Below the pieces are notes generated by a model. It had not been told where the DNA came from, searched no databases, and saw only the letters and a list, made by a program, of their open reading frames with translations. A stretch of 64,000 nt of DNA, taken from the NCBI RefSeq assembly GCF_023887685.1, contig NZ_JAMWMR010000014.1, positions 97,644 through 161,643 on the forward strand, in the 5' to 3' direction. The position numbers and the translations under genes were made by a program. The stretch is from Streptomyces macrolidinus. Lineage in GTDB: Bacteria; Actinomycetota; Actinomycetes; Streptomycetales; Streptomycetaceae. Below, in pieces: positions 1-8,398 of this stretch; the first letter of the stretch is position 1, and every line of letters begins with the position of its first letter.

Positions 1-239
1 CCGACGCCGATTCGCCCTACCGGCACGTCCTCTCCGCGCTGCTCGCCCTGTTGCCCCCGCCCACCGAGGCGGACCTCGCGGCCGTGGCCGAACTGGCCGC
101 GCAGGGCCCGCCGCAGGAGGACGTCGGCCTCGACCCGTACGGGGCAGGTGAGTTCGCGCCGCCGGGCACCTTCGTCCCGCCGCACCCGGCCCCGCCCACC
201 CTCATGCCGCCCCTCTCACCCCCGGAAGGCCCCCGATGA
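1..239 (+). CDS. narJ: NarJ, nitrate reductase assembly chaperone (3' end only)
   Basis: This is the C-terminal end of a reading frame that enters from the left edge; the first full codon is at position 3. The visible 78 residues include a short helical stretch (SPYRHVLSALLALLP) and the segment GPPQEDVGLDPYG, which resemble the tail of NarJ, the TorD/NarJ-family chaperone that holds apo-NarG until the molybdenum cofactor is inserted. The stop overlaps the narI start by four bases (ATGA), as expected for a narGHJI operon. The call relies heavily on narI being the next gene; the tail alone is weakly diagnostic. It ends with a proline-rich low-complexity stretch. Confidence 0.8.
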   Translation, partial: DADSPYRHVLSALLALLPPPTEADLAAVAELAAQGPPQEDVGLDPYGAGEFAPPGTFVPPHPAPPTLMPPLSPPEGPR

Positions 240-1006
240 GCACCACGGGACACCCCTTGGCCGCCGCGAGCGGAGGCGATCTGCTGCTGTGGGTCGCCGT
301 CCCCTACATCTGTCTGGCCGTGTTCGCCGTCGGGCACGTCTGGCGCTACCGGCACGACCAGTTCGGCTGGACCACCCACACCAGCCAACTCCTTGAGCAC
401 CGCTGGCTGCGCTGGGGCAGCCCACTGTTCCACCTCGGCGCCTTCATGGTGATCGCCGGGCATGTGGTGGGCCTGGCCGTGCCCGCCTCCTGGACCGAGG
501 CCGCCGGAATCGGTGAACACGCCTACCACACCACGGCGGTGTGGGCGGGCTCGGTCGCGGGCACCGCCATGGTCGCCGGGCTCGGCATGCTGTGCGCCCG
601 CCGCCTGTTGACCCGGCGGATCCGGCTGGGCACCGACCGCAGCGACAAGCTGCTCTTCCCGCTGCTGTCGGCCACCGTCCTGCTCGGCATCGCGGCCACC
701 GCCGCGCACAACCTCGTCGGCCCCGGCTACGACTACCGCGCCACCGTCTCCGTCTGGTTCCGCGGGATCTTCGGCCTCCAGCCACGGCCCGAGGCGATCA
801 GCGACGCCCCGCTGCTGTTCCAGCTCCACGCGCTGACCGCCTGTCTGCTCTTCGCGGCCTGGCCGTTCACCCGCCTCGTCCATGTGTGGAGCGCCCCGAT
901 CGGCTATCTCGTCCGCCCCTACCTGGTCTACCGGAGGCGTGCCACGACCCCGCCGCCCGTCTCGCGCGGCACCGCGGCCTCCGTGCCCCGGGCCGATCAC
1001 CTGTAG
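236..1006 (+). CDS. narI: Respiratory nitrate reductase gamma subunit NarI
   Basis: Membrane cytochrome b subunit (256 aa) that takes electrons from menaquinol and passes them to NarH/NarG for anaerobic nitrate respiration. The sequence has the usual five hydrophobic segments and the NarI signature near the N-terminus, where a histidine (GHVWRYRHDQFGW) precedes a second helix with HLGAFMVIAGHVVGL; these histidines are the kind that bind the two b hemes. Further histidines lie in the later helix (LFQLHALTACLLF). The start overlaps the narJ stop, so the genes are translationally coupled. It is the last gene of the operon; no clear terminator hairpin follows it before the next gene. Confidence 0.93.
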   Translation: MSTTGHPLAAASGGDLLLWVAVPYICLAVFAVGHVWRYRHDQFGWTTHTSQLLEHRWLRWGSPLFHLGAFMVIAGHVVGLAVPASWTEAAGIGEHAYHTTAVWAGSVAGTAMVAGLGMLCARRLLTRRIRLGTDRSDKLLFPLLSATVLLGIAATAAHNLVGPGYDYRATVSVWFRGIFGLQPRPEAISDAPLLFQLHALTACLLFAAWPFTRLVHVWSAPIGYLVRPYLVYRRRATTPPPVSRGTAASVPRADHL

Positions 1007-1053
1007 CGGAACCGTTGCCGTACGGCCTGAAGTCCCCCACACCGACCGCATAG

Positions 1054-1096
1054 TGTGTGGTGCCCACACAGCATCATCGTGTGTGGTGCCCACACA
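1054..1096. promoter_or_regulatory. Two identical 17-bp palindromes upstream of the exported protease
   Basis: The perfect palindrome TGTGTGGTGCCCACACA occurs at 1054-1070 and again at 1080-1096, 26 bp apart centre to centre. They lie 27 bp upstream of the chosen protease start, in the promoter or 5' leader zone. A repeated perfect palindrome in this place is what a dimeric repressor or activator site looks like. I do not recognise the regulator. No convincing -10/-35 pair could be assigned. Confidence 0.55.
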
Positions 1097-1122
1097 GGTT
1101 CATCCCAGGGGGAGTTCACACC

Positions 1123-2355
1123 ATGCGACCCATACGCCCACTCTTCGCCGCCCGCCGAGAAGGGAGCGTGCGCCGTCGAACCTCCCCCGTGCTGGCGGCA
1201 GTCGGCCTCGCCGCGGCGCTGACGTTCACCACGACCGCGTGCGGTCCGGACGGCGACGCCGACGCGGAGGGCAAGCCCGCCCCGGTGGCGTCCACGGCGG
1301 GCAACGACAAGATCAAGATCCCGGACGAGCTGAAGCAGAAGCTCAAGGAGCACGGGATCGACATCGACAAGTGGAAGAACGGCGCCTGGAAGAACTGGGA
1401 CAAGGACGACTGGCTGCGCGAGGCGGACGAATACATCAACCCGATCATCAAGGGCCTGTGGGACCCGGACCGGATGCGCCGGGCCGAGGACCCGGACAAG
1501 GACAAGGGCGTCGACGACAACGACCTCTCGGGCGACCAGGGCGTCACGGATCCGACCCCTGTCCCGGTGAAGGCACGGGCCGTCGCGGCGTCGTACCACC
1601 AGAACGCGCCGACGGCCGGCAAGGTGTTCTTCGACTCCCCCAAGGGCACGATGGTCTGCTCCGCGACCGTCGTCCAGGACCCGGCGCACCCGGGCAAGTC
1701 CAACCTCGTGTGGACCGCCGGTCACTGTGTGCACGCCGGCAAGAAGGGCGGCTGGTACCGCAACATCGCGTTCGTGCCGTCGTACAACAACTCCGGTAAG
1801 CCGACGGCGGCGTTGAAGAGCGCGCCGCGGGAGGAGATCGCCCCGTACGGCGTCTGGTGGGGTGACTGGGCCCAGACCTCGGACCAGTGGATCGAGCAGG
1901 GCGGCGAGACCGGCGGCGACGGCGCGGCGTACGACTACGCCGTCATCCATGTGACGCCGGAGAAGGGCGGCGACGGCAAGTCCCTCGAGGAGACCGTCGG
2001 TTCGGCGCTTCCGGTGAACTTCAACGCGCCCGCCGTGCCGAAGGCCGCCAGTATCACGGCGACCGGCTACCCGGCGGCGGCGCCGTACGACGGCCAGACG
2101 CTCTACCAGTGCCAGGACAAGCCGGGCCGCCTCTCGATCGTGCGGACGGACCCGACGATGTACCGCGTCGGCTGCACCATGACGGGCGGCTCGTCCGGCG
2201 GCGGCTGGGTGGAGACGGGCGCGGACGGCAAGCCCGCGCTGGTCTCCAACACCTCGATCGGCCCGGTGCAGGCAGGCTGGCTGGCCGGTCCGCGGCTCGG
2301 CCCGGTGGCCAAGGGCGTCTACGACTCGGTCAGCAAGAAGTTCGCGGGGCGGTGA
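1123..2355 (+). CDS. Exported trypsin-like serine protease, probable lipoprotein
   Basis: A 410-aa secreted protein. After a basic N-terminus there is a hydrophobic stretch ending in LTFTTTACG, a slightly atypical lipobox, so lipid anchoring is likely but not certain. A charged region rich in Lys and Asp (about residues 60-140) follows. The chymotrypsin-fold catalytic triad is visible: His in WTAGHC (about 201), Asp in YDYAVIHV (about 271) and Ser in GGSSGGGW (about 355). The start at 1123 is chosen because AGGGGGAG lies 8 bp upstream; an in-frame GTG at 1057 would run through the repeated palindromes and has no ribosome site. It stands alone, convergent with hflX. The substrate cannot be told. 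Confidence 0.82.
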   Translation: MRPIRPLFAARREGSVRRRTSPVLAAVGLAAALTFTTTACGPDGDADAEGKPAPVASTAGNDKIKIPDELKQKLKEHGIDIDKWKNGAWKNWDKDDWLREADEYINPIIKGLWDPDRMRRAEDPDKDKGVDDNDLSGDQGVTDPTPVPVKARAVAASYHQNAPTAGKVFFDSPKGTMVCSATVVQDPAHPGKSNLVWTAGHCVHAGKKGGWYRNIAFVPSYNNSGKPTAALKSAPREEIAPYGVWWGDWAQTSDQWIEQGGETGGDGAAYDYAVIHVTPEKGGDGKSLEETVGSALPVNFNAPAVPKAASITATGYPAAAPYDGQTLYQCQDKPGRLSIVRTDPTMYRVGCTMTGGSSGGGWVETGADGKPALVSNTSIGPVQAGWLAGPRLGPVAKGVYDSVSKKFAGR

Positions 2356-2458
2356 CGCTGCCGCTCGATGCGTGACGCTCGACGACCTTGAAGCGTGACG
2401 CTCGACGCTCGACGCGCTCGATGCGTGACGCCTGACGCGCTCGACGCGCTTGATCCGT
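2352..2458. repeat. Degenerate GCGTGACGCTCGACG-type tandem repeats
   Basis: The bases following the protease stop consist of imperfect, direct repeats of a roughly 14-bp motif (variants of GCGTGACGCTCGACG) running up to the terminator. The same TGACGCC word recurs after gluA. This looks like slippage-generated spacer DNA; no coding or regulatory role is evident. Confidence 0.6.
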
Positions 2459-2493
2459 GAAGAAGGCCCGTCCCTCGGGGGCGGGCCTTCTTC
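2459..2493. terminator. Bidirectional hairpin terminator between protease and hflX
   Basis: A perfect 12-bp stem (GAAGAAGGCCCG paired with CGGGCCTTCTTC) with an 11-nt loop lies between the two convergent genes. The stem ends in TTCTTC on both strands, so it can serve both transcripts. Confidence 0.8.
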
Positions 2494-2509
2494 GTGAGCG
2501 GGTGGTGGG

Positions 2510-4000
2510 TCAGAGCGCGGCTGCGGGCGTGTACGGCGCCAGTTCCGCGGCCAGTTCCTCGTGCACCCGCGCCTTGAGCAGCGTGCCCTCCGGGGTGTGC
2601 TCCTCGGAGATCACCTCGCCCTCGGAGTGGGCGCGGGCCACCAGTCGGCCGTGCGTGTACGGCACGACGGCCTCGATCTCGACCGAGGGCCGCGGCAGCT
2701 CGGCGTCGATGAGCGCGAGCAGTTCGTCGATGCCCTGGCCGCTGCGGGCCGAGACGACGATGGAGCGCTTCTCGTTGCGCTGGAGCCGCTGGAGGACCAG
2801 CGGGTCGGCCGCGTCCGCCTTGTTGATCACGACGATCTCGGGGACATCGGTGGCGCCGACATCCCTGATCACCTCGCGCACGGCGGCGAGCTGCTCTTCC
2901 GGCACCGGATGCGAGCCGTCCACCACGTGCAGGATCAGGTCGGAGTCGCCGACCTCCTCCATCGTGGAGCGGAACGCCTCGACCAGGTGGTGCGGCAGAT
3001 GCCGGACGAAGCCGACGGTGTCCGCGAGCGTGTACAGCCGCCCGCTCGGGGTCTCGGCCCGGCGCACGGTGGGGTCCAGGGTCGCGAACAGCGCGTTCTC
3101 GACCAGGACGCCCGCGCCGGTGAGGCGGTTGAGCAGGGAGGACTTGCCCGCGTTGGTGTAGCCCGCGATGGCGACCGAGGGCACCTTGTGACGGCGGCGC
3201 TCCTGGCGCTTGATCTCGCGGCCGGTCTTCATCTCCGCGATCTCCCGGCGCATCTTCGCCATCTTCTCGCGGATCCGCCGCCGGTCCGTCTCGATCTTGG
3301 TCTCACCGGGACCACGGGTCGCCAGGCCGCCGCTGCCGCCGCCCATCTGCCGGGACAGCGACTGACCCCAGCCGCGCAGCCTCGGCAGCATGTACTGCAT
3401 CTGCGCGAGCGCGACCTGGGCCTTGCCCTCACGGGACTTGGCGTGCTGGGCGAAGATGTCGAGGATCAGGGCCGTACGGTCGATGACCTTGACCTTGACG
3501 ACGTCTTCGAGGTGGATGAGCTGGCCGGGGCTCAGCTCACCGTCGCAGACGACCGTGTCGGCGCCGGTCTCGAGGACGATGTCCCGCAGCTCCGTGGCCT
3601 TGCCGGACCCGATGTAGGTCGCCGCGTCCGGCTTGTCACGGCGCTGGATCACACCGTCGAGCACGACCGCGCCCGCGGTCTCCGCGAGGGCCGCCAGCTC
3701 GGCGAGGGAGTTGTCCGCGTCCTGCACGGTCCCCGAGGTCCACACCCCGACGAGCACCACGCGCTCCAGGCGGAGCTGGCGGTACTCGACCTCGGTGACG
3801 TCCTCGAGTTCGGTGGAGAGGCCCGCGACACGGCGCAGCGCCGCCCGCTCGGAGCGGTCGAACTGGTCGCCGTCCCGCTCTCCGTCGATCTCGTGGCTCC
3901 AGGCGACGTCCTCTTCCATCAGGGCATCGGCCCGAAGACCCTCGGTGGTGGTGCGCGCGAAGCGCTTGGTGTCCTGGGAAGGGGAAGAAGAGGAGGTCAT
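2510..4000 (-). CDS. hflX: GTPase HflX, ribosome-associated
   Basis: HflX is a GTPase that binds the 50S subunit and can split stalled or idle ribosomes, often after heat stress. The 496-aa product has the HflX N-terminal domain, the family signature GPGETKIETDRR, a Walker A at about residue 277 (GYTNAGKSS), the G3 region DTVGFVRHLPHHL and the G4 motif NKAD near 391. It is longer than the usual 380-450 residues because of an acidic N-terminal extension. The start at 4000 has AAGGA seven bases upstream; the frame is open further upstream but without a ribosome site. It is the last gene before the bidirectional terminator. Confidence 0.95.
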   Translation of the reverse strand: MTSSSSPSQDTKRFARTTTEGLRADALMEEDVAWSHEIDGERDGDQFDRSERAALRRVAGLSTELEDVTEVEYRQLRLERVVLVGVWTSGTVQDADNSLAELAALAETAGAVVLDGVIQRRDKPDAATYIGSGKATELRDIVLETGADTVVCDGELSPGQLIHLEDVVKVKVIDRTALILDIFAQHAKSREGKAQVALAQMQYMLPRLRGWGQSLSRQMGGGSGGLATRGPGETKIETDRRRIREKMAKMRREIAEMKTGREIKRQERRRHKVPSVAIAGYTNAGKSSLLNRLTGAGVLVENALFATLDPTVRRAETPSGRLYTLADTVGFVRHLPHHLVEAFRSTMEEVGDSDLILHVVDGSHPVPEEQLAAVREVIRDVGATDVPEIVVINKADAADPLVLQRLQRNEKRSIVVSARSGQGIDELLALIDAELPRPSVEIEAVVPYTHGRLVARAHSEGEVISEEHTPEGTLLKARVHEELAAELAPYTPAAAL

Positions 4001-4182
4001 TGGGTCCTTACGTCGAAGGGGTTCCGTTGGCGGTGACGAGCCGCGAGCCGCTGCGGGCCTGCGGGACTCGTCTCCTGTGACAACGCTCGGGTACCCCCGG
4101 AGATTCCCGGTCACCCCGGCCCCGCGGGCCGCGTCGCCGACCTGACGATGGTCGCACGGCACGGCCCGTCTCGTCATCCGGG

Positions 4183-5676
4183 TTACCGCCGCACGGGGGG
4201 CGGCGGGGTGGCGCTGCTCTTCCAGTCCGGGTGCCCCGGCATCGGCGGGGTCTTCCTGCCGTGGAGCCAGCCCTCGAAGAACGCGCTCAGGTCGCGCCCC
4301 GCCGTCCGGGACGCCAGGCGCTCGAAGTCGGCGGTGGTCGCGGAGCTGTCGCGGTGCAGCCCGACCCAGGCCCGCTCCAGCCGTTCGAAGGCGGGGGCGC
4401 CGATCTCCTGGCGCAGCGCGTACAGGACGAGCGCGCCGCCGTCGTACACGTTGGGGCGGAAGATGCTGATCTTCTGGCCGGGCTTGGGTCCCTTGGGCGC
4501 CGCGGGAGGGCCGCCCGTGACACGCCAGTAGTCGGAGAGGCCGTACGCCGCCTTCATCCGCTTCTCCATGGGGCGGTGCGCGGTCTCCTGGACGTACAGG
4601 GACTCGTACCAGGTGGCGTGTCCCTCGTTGAGCCACAGGTCGGACCACGTGTGCGGGGAGACGCTGTCACCGAACCACTGGTGGGACAGCTCGTGCACCA
4701 TGAGCGACTCGACGTACCACTTCGGGTAGGCGGGCTCGGTGAACAGGCGCTTCTCGAAGAGGGAGAGCGTCTGCGTCTCGAGTTCGAACCCGGTCTTCGC
4801 CCGGACGATCAGCAGCCCGTAGCGCTCGAAGGGGTACGGGCCGACCTTGCTCTCCAGCCAGGCGACCTGCCCGGAGGTCTTCTTCAGCCACGGCGCGAGG
4901 GCCTCGCGGTCCTGGGCGGGGACGACATCGCGCAGGGGCAGCCCGTGCGGCCCCTGGTGTCGCGTCACGGCGCTGCGGCCGATGGAGACCTGGGCGAGTT
5001 CGGTGGCCATGGGGTGGGCGGTGCGATACGTCCAGGTGGTGGACTGCGCGGCGCGCCGGACCCCGGCCGGGAGGCCGTTCGCCACGGCCGTGTAGCCGTT
5101 CGGCGCGGTGACGCGGATGGTGAACATCGCCTTGTCGGAGGGGTGGTCGTTGCACGGGAAGACCAGGTGGGCGGCGTCGGCCTGGTTGGCCATCGCCAGC
5201 CCGTCGTCGGTCCGTACCCAGCCGCCGTCCCTGCCCTTGGGGGACACGGGGTCGCTGGTGTGGCGCACGGTGATCCGCAGGGTGCCGCCCTCGGGGATCG
5301 GCACGGACGGGGTGATCACCAGGTCCTCCCCGGTCCTGGTGAAGTCCGCGGGCAGGCCGTTGACGTCCACGGACCGCACGGTGCCGCGGGCGAAGTCGAG
5401 GTTGACGCGCTCCAGGGGCTCGGTGGCGCGGGCGAGCACGGTGGTGACGGCGGTGAGCGGCTTGTCGTTGCGGCCGGGATAGGTGAAGGACAGGTCGTAC
5501 GCGCCCACGTCGTAGCCGGGGTTGCCGAGCGTCGGGAAGAGCCGGTCACCGATGCCCTGGGGGTGGGCGGAGGTGGGGGCGCTCGCGGCGATCAGGCAGA
5601 CGGAGACGGCGGAGGCGAGCAGGGCCGCCCTGGCACGCCGGGCACGAGGGATCACGGAACGGGGGGTCTGCGGCAT
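4183..5676 (-). CDS. Secreted M1-family zinc aminopeptidase
   Basis: A 497-aa exported metallopeptidase that should remove N-terminal residues from peptides outside the membrane. The N-terminus has an RRARRAR basic run followed by a hydrophobic signal (ALLASAVSVCLIAASA). The zinc site is plain: HELSHQWFG at about 327, with the second ligand Glu in LWLNEGHATW some 18 residues later. The aminopeptidase N beta-sandwich precedes it. The C-terminal helical domain is short compared with the 850-residue PepN enzymes, as in the compact secreted actinobacterial members. In some of these the substrate-anchoring GxMEN motif is altered, and I do not see a canonical GAMEN here, only GFELETQTLS, which keeps the glutamate. 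Confidence 0.88.
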   Translation of the reverse strand: MPQTPRSVIPRARRARAALLASAVSVCLIAASAPTSAHPQGIGDRLFPTLGNPGYDVGAYDLSFTYPGRNDKPLTAVTTVLARATEPLERVNLDFARGTVRSVDVNGLPADFTRTGEDLVITPSVPIPEGGTLRITVRHTSDPVSPKGRDGGWVRTDDGLAMANQADAAHLVFPCNDHPSDKAMFTIRVTAPNGYTAVANGLPAGVRRAAQSTTWTYRTAHPMATELAQVSIGRSAVTRHQGPHGLPLRDVVPAQDREALAPWLKKTSGQVAWLESKVGPYPFERYGLLIVRAKTGFELETQTLSLFEKRLFTEPAYPKWYVESLMVHELSHQWFGDSVSPHTWSDLWLNEGHATWYESLYVQETAHRPMEKRMKAAYGLSDYWRVTGGPPAAPKGPKPGQKISIFRPNVYDGGALVLYALRQEIGAPAFERLERAWVGLHRDSSATTADFERLASRTAGRDLSAFFEGWLHGRKTPPMPGHPDWKSSATPPPPVRR

Positions 5677-5736
5677 GGACCACGGCTACCAGCGCGCACC
5701 GGCCCCGCGGTGACGACGCGCGCCGTTCCACCCGAA

Positions 5737-5790
5737 CGAGTGGGTCTCTGGTGGGCTGCCGCCCGAGTGGGTCTCTAGTGGGCTGCCGCC
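5737..5790. repeat. 27-bp tandem duplication over the 3' end of rshA
   Basis: Two adjacent 27-bp copies, 5737-5763 and 5764-5790, differ at one base. The inner copy supplies the rshA stop codon (TAG in the minus strand); the outer copy has CAG at the same place. The duplication is in frame, so loss of the single stop would extend the protein with a repeat of its own tail. Confidence 0.85.
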
Positions 5791-7967
5791 GCCGGGTGTT
5801 GGGCCCTGCTCACGTCGAACACGCCGGGGACGTTGCGCATTGCGCGCATCAGGGTCGGCAGGTGGGCGGCGTCGGGGAGTTGGAGGGTGTAGGTGTGCCG
5901 GACCCGTTGCTGGCTGGGGGGTTCGACGGTGGCGGAGACGATCGCGACGTTCTCCAGGGCGATGGCCTCGGTGAGGTCGGCGAGGAGATGCGGGCGCCCG
6001 AAGGACTCGGCGACGAGCGTCACCCGGCACTCGGTGGTGTCGCCCCAGTGCACGCCGATCTCCGCGCGCCCCGTGCTCTTCATGCACGCCACTCCGGCGC
6101 ATTCGACGCGATGGACCGTCACCACGCCGCCACGCACGGCGAATCCGGTGACCTCGTCGGGCGGTACGGGCGTACAGCAGCCCGCGAGACGTACGGAGGC
6201 GCCGGGCAGATCGACGACCGCGTTGGCGTCGCGCGGGCCGGGCGCGTCCGGGGCGTCCGGAGTGGGGCGCGCGGGAAGCGCCGGTCGGCGCGCGGCGGGA
6301 CCGGGCGCGCCCGTGTACGCGGCGGCTCCGGCGCGGGGCCGTGCCACACCCGGTTCCGACGCGCCCTCGGCCGGGTCTCCGGGCAGCGGATGCGCCGTCA
6401 GCCAGCGCTGGATGGCGATGCGCGCGGCGGGCGTGTGCGCGTGGTCCAGCCACTCGCGGGAGGGCTCGGAGGCCGGGTCCTGGCCCATGAGGAGCTGGAC
6501 GGTGTCGCCGTCCTTCAGGACCGTACTCAGCGTCACGAGGCGGCCGTTGACGCGGGCGCCGATGCACGCGTGCCCGTCCTCGCCGTACTGGGCGTACGCC
6601 GCGTCCACGCAACTCGCGCCCGCCGGGAGCCCGAGCGTTCCCCCGTCGGGGCGGAACACGGTGATCTCCCGGTCCTGGGCCAGGTCCTGGCGCAGCGTCG
6701 ACCAGAACGTGTCGGTGTCCGGGGCCGCTTCCTGCCATGCGAGGAGCCGGGAGAGCCAGCCGGGGCGGGTGGGGTCGGCGCGCTCGCCGTCGGACGGGTC
6801 CTCGGACCCGGGGGCGTAGGGGTTGCCGAGCGCGATCACTCCGGCCTCGGCGACCTTGTGCATCTGGTGGGTGCGGATGAGGACTTCGGCGACCTCGCCG
6901 TCCTTGCGCGCGACGGCGGTGTGCAGGGACTGGTAGAGGTTGAACTTGGGGACGGCGATGAAGTCCTTGAACTCCGAGACCACCGGGGTCATGCACGTGT
7001 GCAGTTCGCCGAGCACGCCGTAGCAGTCGGCGTCGTCGTTCACGAGCACCAGCAGACGTCCGAAGTCCGCGCCGCGCAGCGGGCCCCGGGTGCGGGAGAT
7101 GCGGTGGACGGAGACGAAGTGCCGTGGCCGGATGAGGACTTCGGAGGGGATACCGGCCTCGCGCAGGACCGTACGCACCTCCTCGGCCGTCTCGGTGAGC
7201 GGGTCGTCGCCGTGCGCCCTGTTCTCCGCGATCAGCTCTCTGGTGCGCTGATAGTCCTCGGGGCGCAGGATCGCGAAGACGAGGTCCTCGAGTTCGGTCT
7301 TGAGCGCCTGGACGCCGAGGCGTTCGGCGAGCGGGATGAGCACGTCGCGGGTGACCTTGGCGATGCGTTCCTGCTTCTCGGGGCGCATCACGCCGAGCGT
7401 GCGCATGTTGTGCAGCCGGTCGGCCAGCTTGATCGACATCACCCGGACGTCGTTGCCCGTGGCGACCAGCATCTTGCGGAAGGTCTCGGGTTCGGCCGCC
7501 GCGCCGTAGTCGACCTTCTCCAACTTGGTGACGCCGTCGACGAGATAGCGCACCTCCTCGCCGAACTCCGCGCGCACCTGGTCGAGGGTCACCTCGGTGT
7601 CCTCGACGGTGTCGTGCAGCAGGGAGGCGGTCAACGTGGTGGTCTCCGCGCCGAGTTCGGCGAGGATCAGGGTCACCGCGAGGGGGTGGGTGATGTACGG
7701 CTCACCGCTCTTGCGCATCTGGCCGCGGTGCGAGGACTCGGCCAACAGATAGGCGCGACGCAGCGGTTCGAGGTCGGCGTCGGGGTGGTGGGCGCGGTGC
7801 GCCTCGGCGACGTGGCCGATGGCGTCGGGCAGCCGGTCGCGGGTGGCGGAGCCGAGCAGGGCGGCCCGGCCGAGACGGCGCAGGTCGATCCGGGGACGGC
7901 TCTTCCTGCGGTACACCCCGGGCGTCACGGGGACGGGGGTGGCAGGGTTCGTGGCCTCCGCACTCAT
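5775..7967 (-). CDS. rshA: RelA/SpoT-family (p)ppGpp hydrolase, synthetase site degraded (RshA)
   Basis: Long RSH protein, 730 aa, with all expected regions. The hydrolase part keeps its metal-site residues: GEPYITHP, LLHDTVEDT (HD near 118) and IKLADRLHNMRTL. The synthetase region (about 280-390) is altered: the family motif DIYDLxAxR, which carries a catalytic aspartate, reads GADFGRLLVLV here, while FKDFIAVPKFNLYQSLHT and EVLIRT are kept. A TGS domain (about 420-480) and a C-terminal ACT domain (about 650-715, ending NVPGVFDVSRA) follow. I infer a mainly hydrolytic alarmone enzyme, the second RSH protein of Streptomyces. The start at 7967 has GGAGGT at proper spacing. The gene ends inside a 27-bp tandem duplication. 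Confidence 0.9.
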   Translation of the reverse strand: MSAEATNPATPVPVTPGVYRRKSRPRIDLRRLGRAALLGSATRDRLPDAIGHVAEAHRAHHPDADLEPLRRAYLLAESSHRGQMRKSGEPYITHPLAVTLILAELGAETTTLTASLLHDTVEDTEVTLDQVRAEFGEEVRYLVDGVTKLEKVDYGAAAEPETFRKMLVATGNDVRVMSIKLADRLHNMRTLGVMRPEKQERIAKVTRDVLIPLAERLGVQALKTELEDLVFAILRPEDYQRTRELIAENRAHGDDPLTETAEEVRTVLREAGIPSEVLIRPRHFVSVHRISRTRGPLRGADFGRLLVLVNDDADCYGVLGELHTCMTPVVSEFKDFIAVPKFNLYQSLHTAVARKDGEVAEVLIRTHQMHKVAEAGVIALGNPYAPGSEDPSDGERADPTRPGWLSRLLAWQEAAPDTDTFWSTLRQDLAQDREITVFRPDGGTLGLPAGASCVDAAYAQYGEDGHACIGARVNGRLVTLSTVLKDGDTVQLLMGQDPASEPSREWLDHAHTPAARIAIQRWLTAHPLPGDPAEGASEPGVARPRAGAAAYTGAPGPAARRPALPARPTPDAPDAPGPRDANAVVDLPGASVRLAGCCTPVPPDEVTGFAVRGGVVTVHRVECAGVACMKSTGRAEIGVHWGDTTECRVTLVAESFGRPHLLADLTEAIALENVAIVSATVEPPSQQRVRHTYTLQLPDAAHLPTLMRAMRNVPGVFDVSRAQHPAAAAH

Positions 7968-8398
7968 TGGGCACCTCCGGCTGCGTGGACCGGTGGACGG
8001 AGTGCCCCATGGCAGACACGGCGCGGGGATGGCGACGGTCCCCCGTCCGGGCCGGTGCTTGATGCTATCGAGCCCATCACGCCCGCCCGACCGGCTCTCG
8101 CCGAGGAGGAACCGGATCACCCATTCGAGCGAACGTCCGAAGGTTTACGGAATCGCGCCAGGGGAACGGACGCGGACCGTCGATTCGTACCTCTCCCCGC
8201 GCCCCGGGCTGCGGATCACGGCGTCCGAGGCGGCCGGAAGCTGCGATACGGAGCGACGGACCGGGGCGGCCGACCGCGGTTTCCGGCCAGCCCTGACCGC
8301 GGACGATCGCCCTCCGCGTGCCACACCGTGCTTCGGCGCGCCGCCTGTTCGCCCCCCAAAGTGCCCTGTGGCGGCGCGAGTTCACGTAGCAGCTCCGG
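7968..8398. other. 431-bp intergenic region between dapF and rshA
   Basis: No gene is supported here. Open frames on both strands are short and lack family features. The part next to 7968 should hold the rshA promoter, but I could not assign -10 and -35 boxes with confidence. Confidence 0.5.

Noticed and set aside
7968..8398. Small open frames between dapF and rshA as genes
   Set aside because: They are Arg/Pro-rich, lack ribosome sites and resemble random GC-rich translation.
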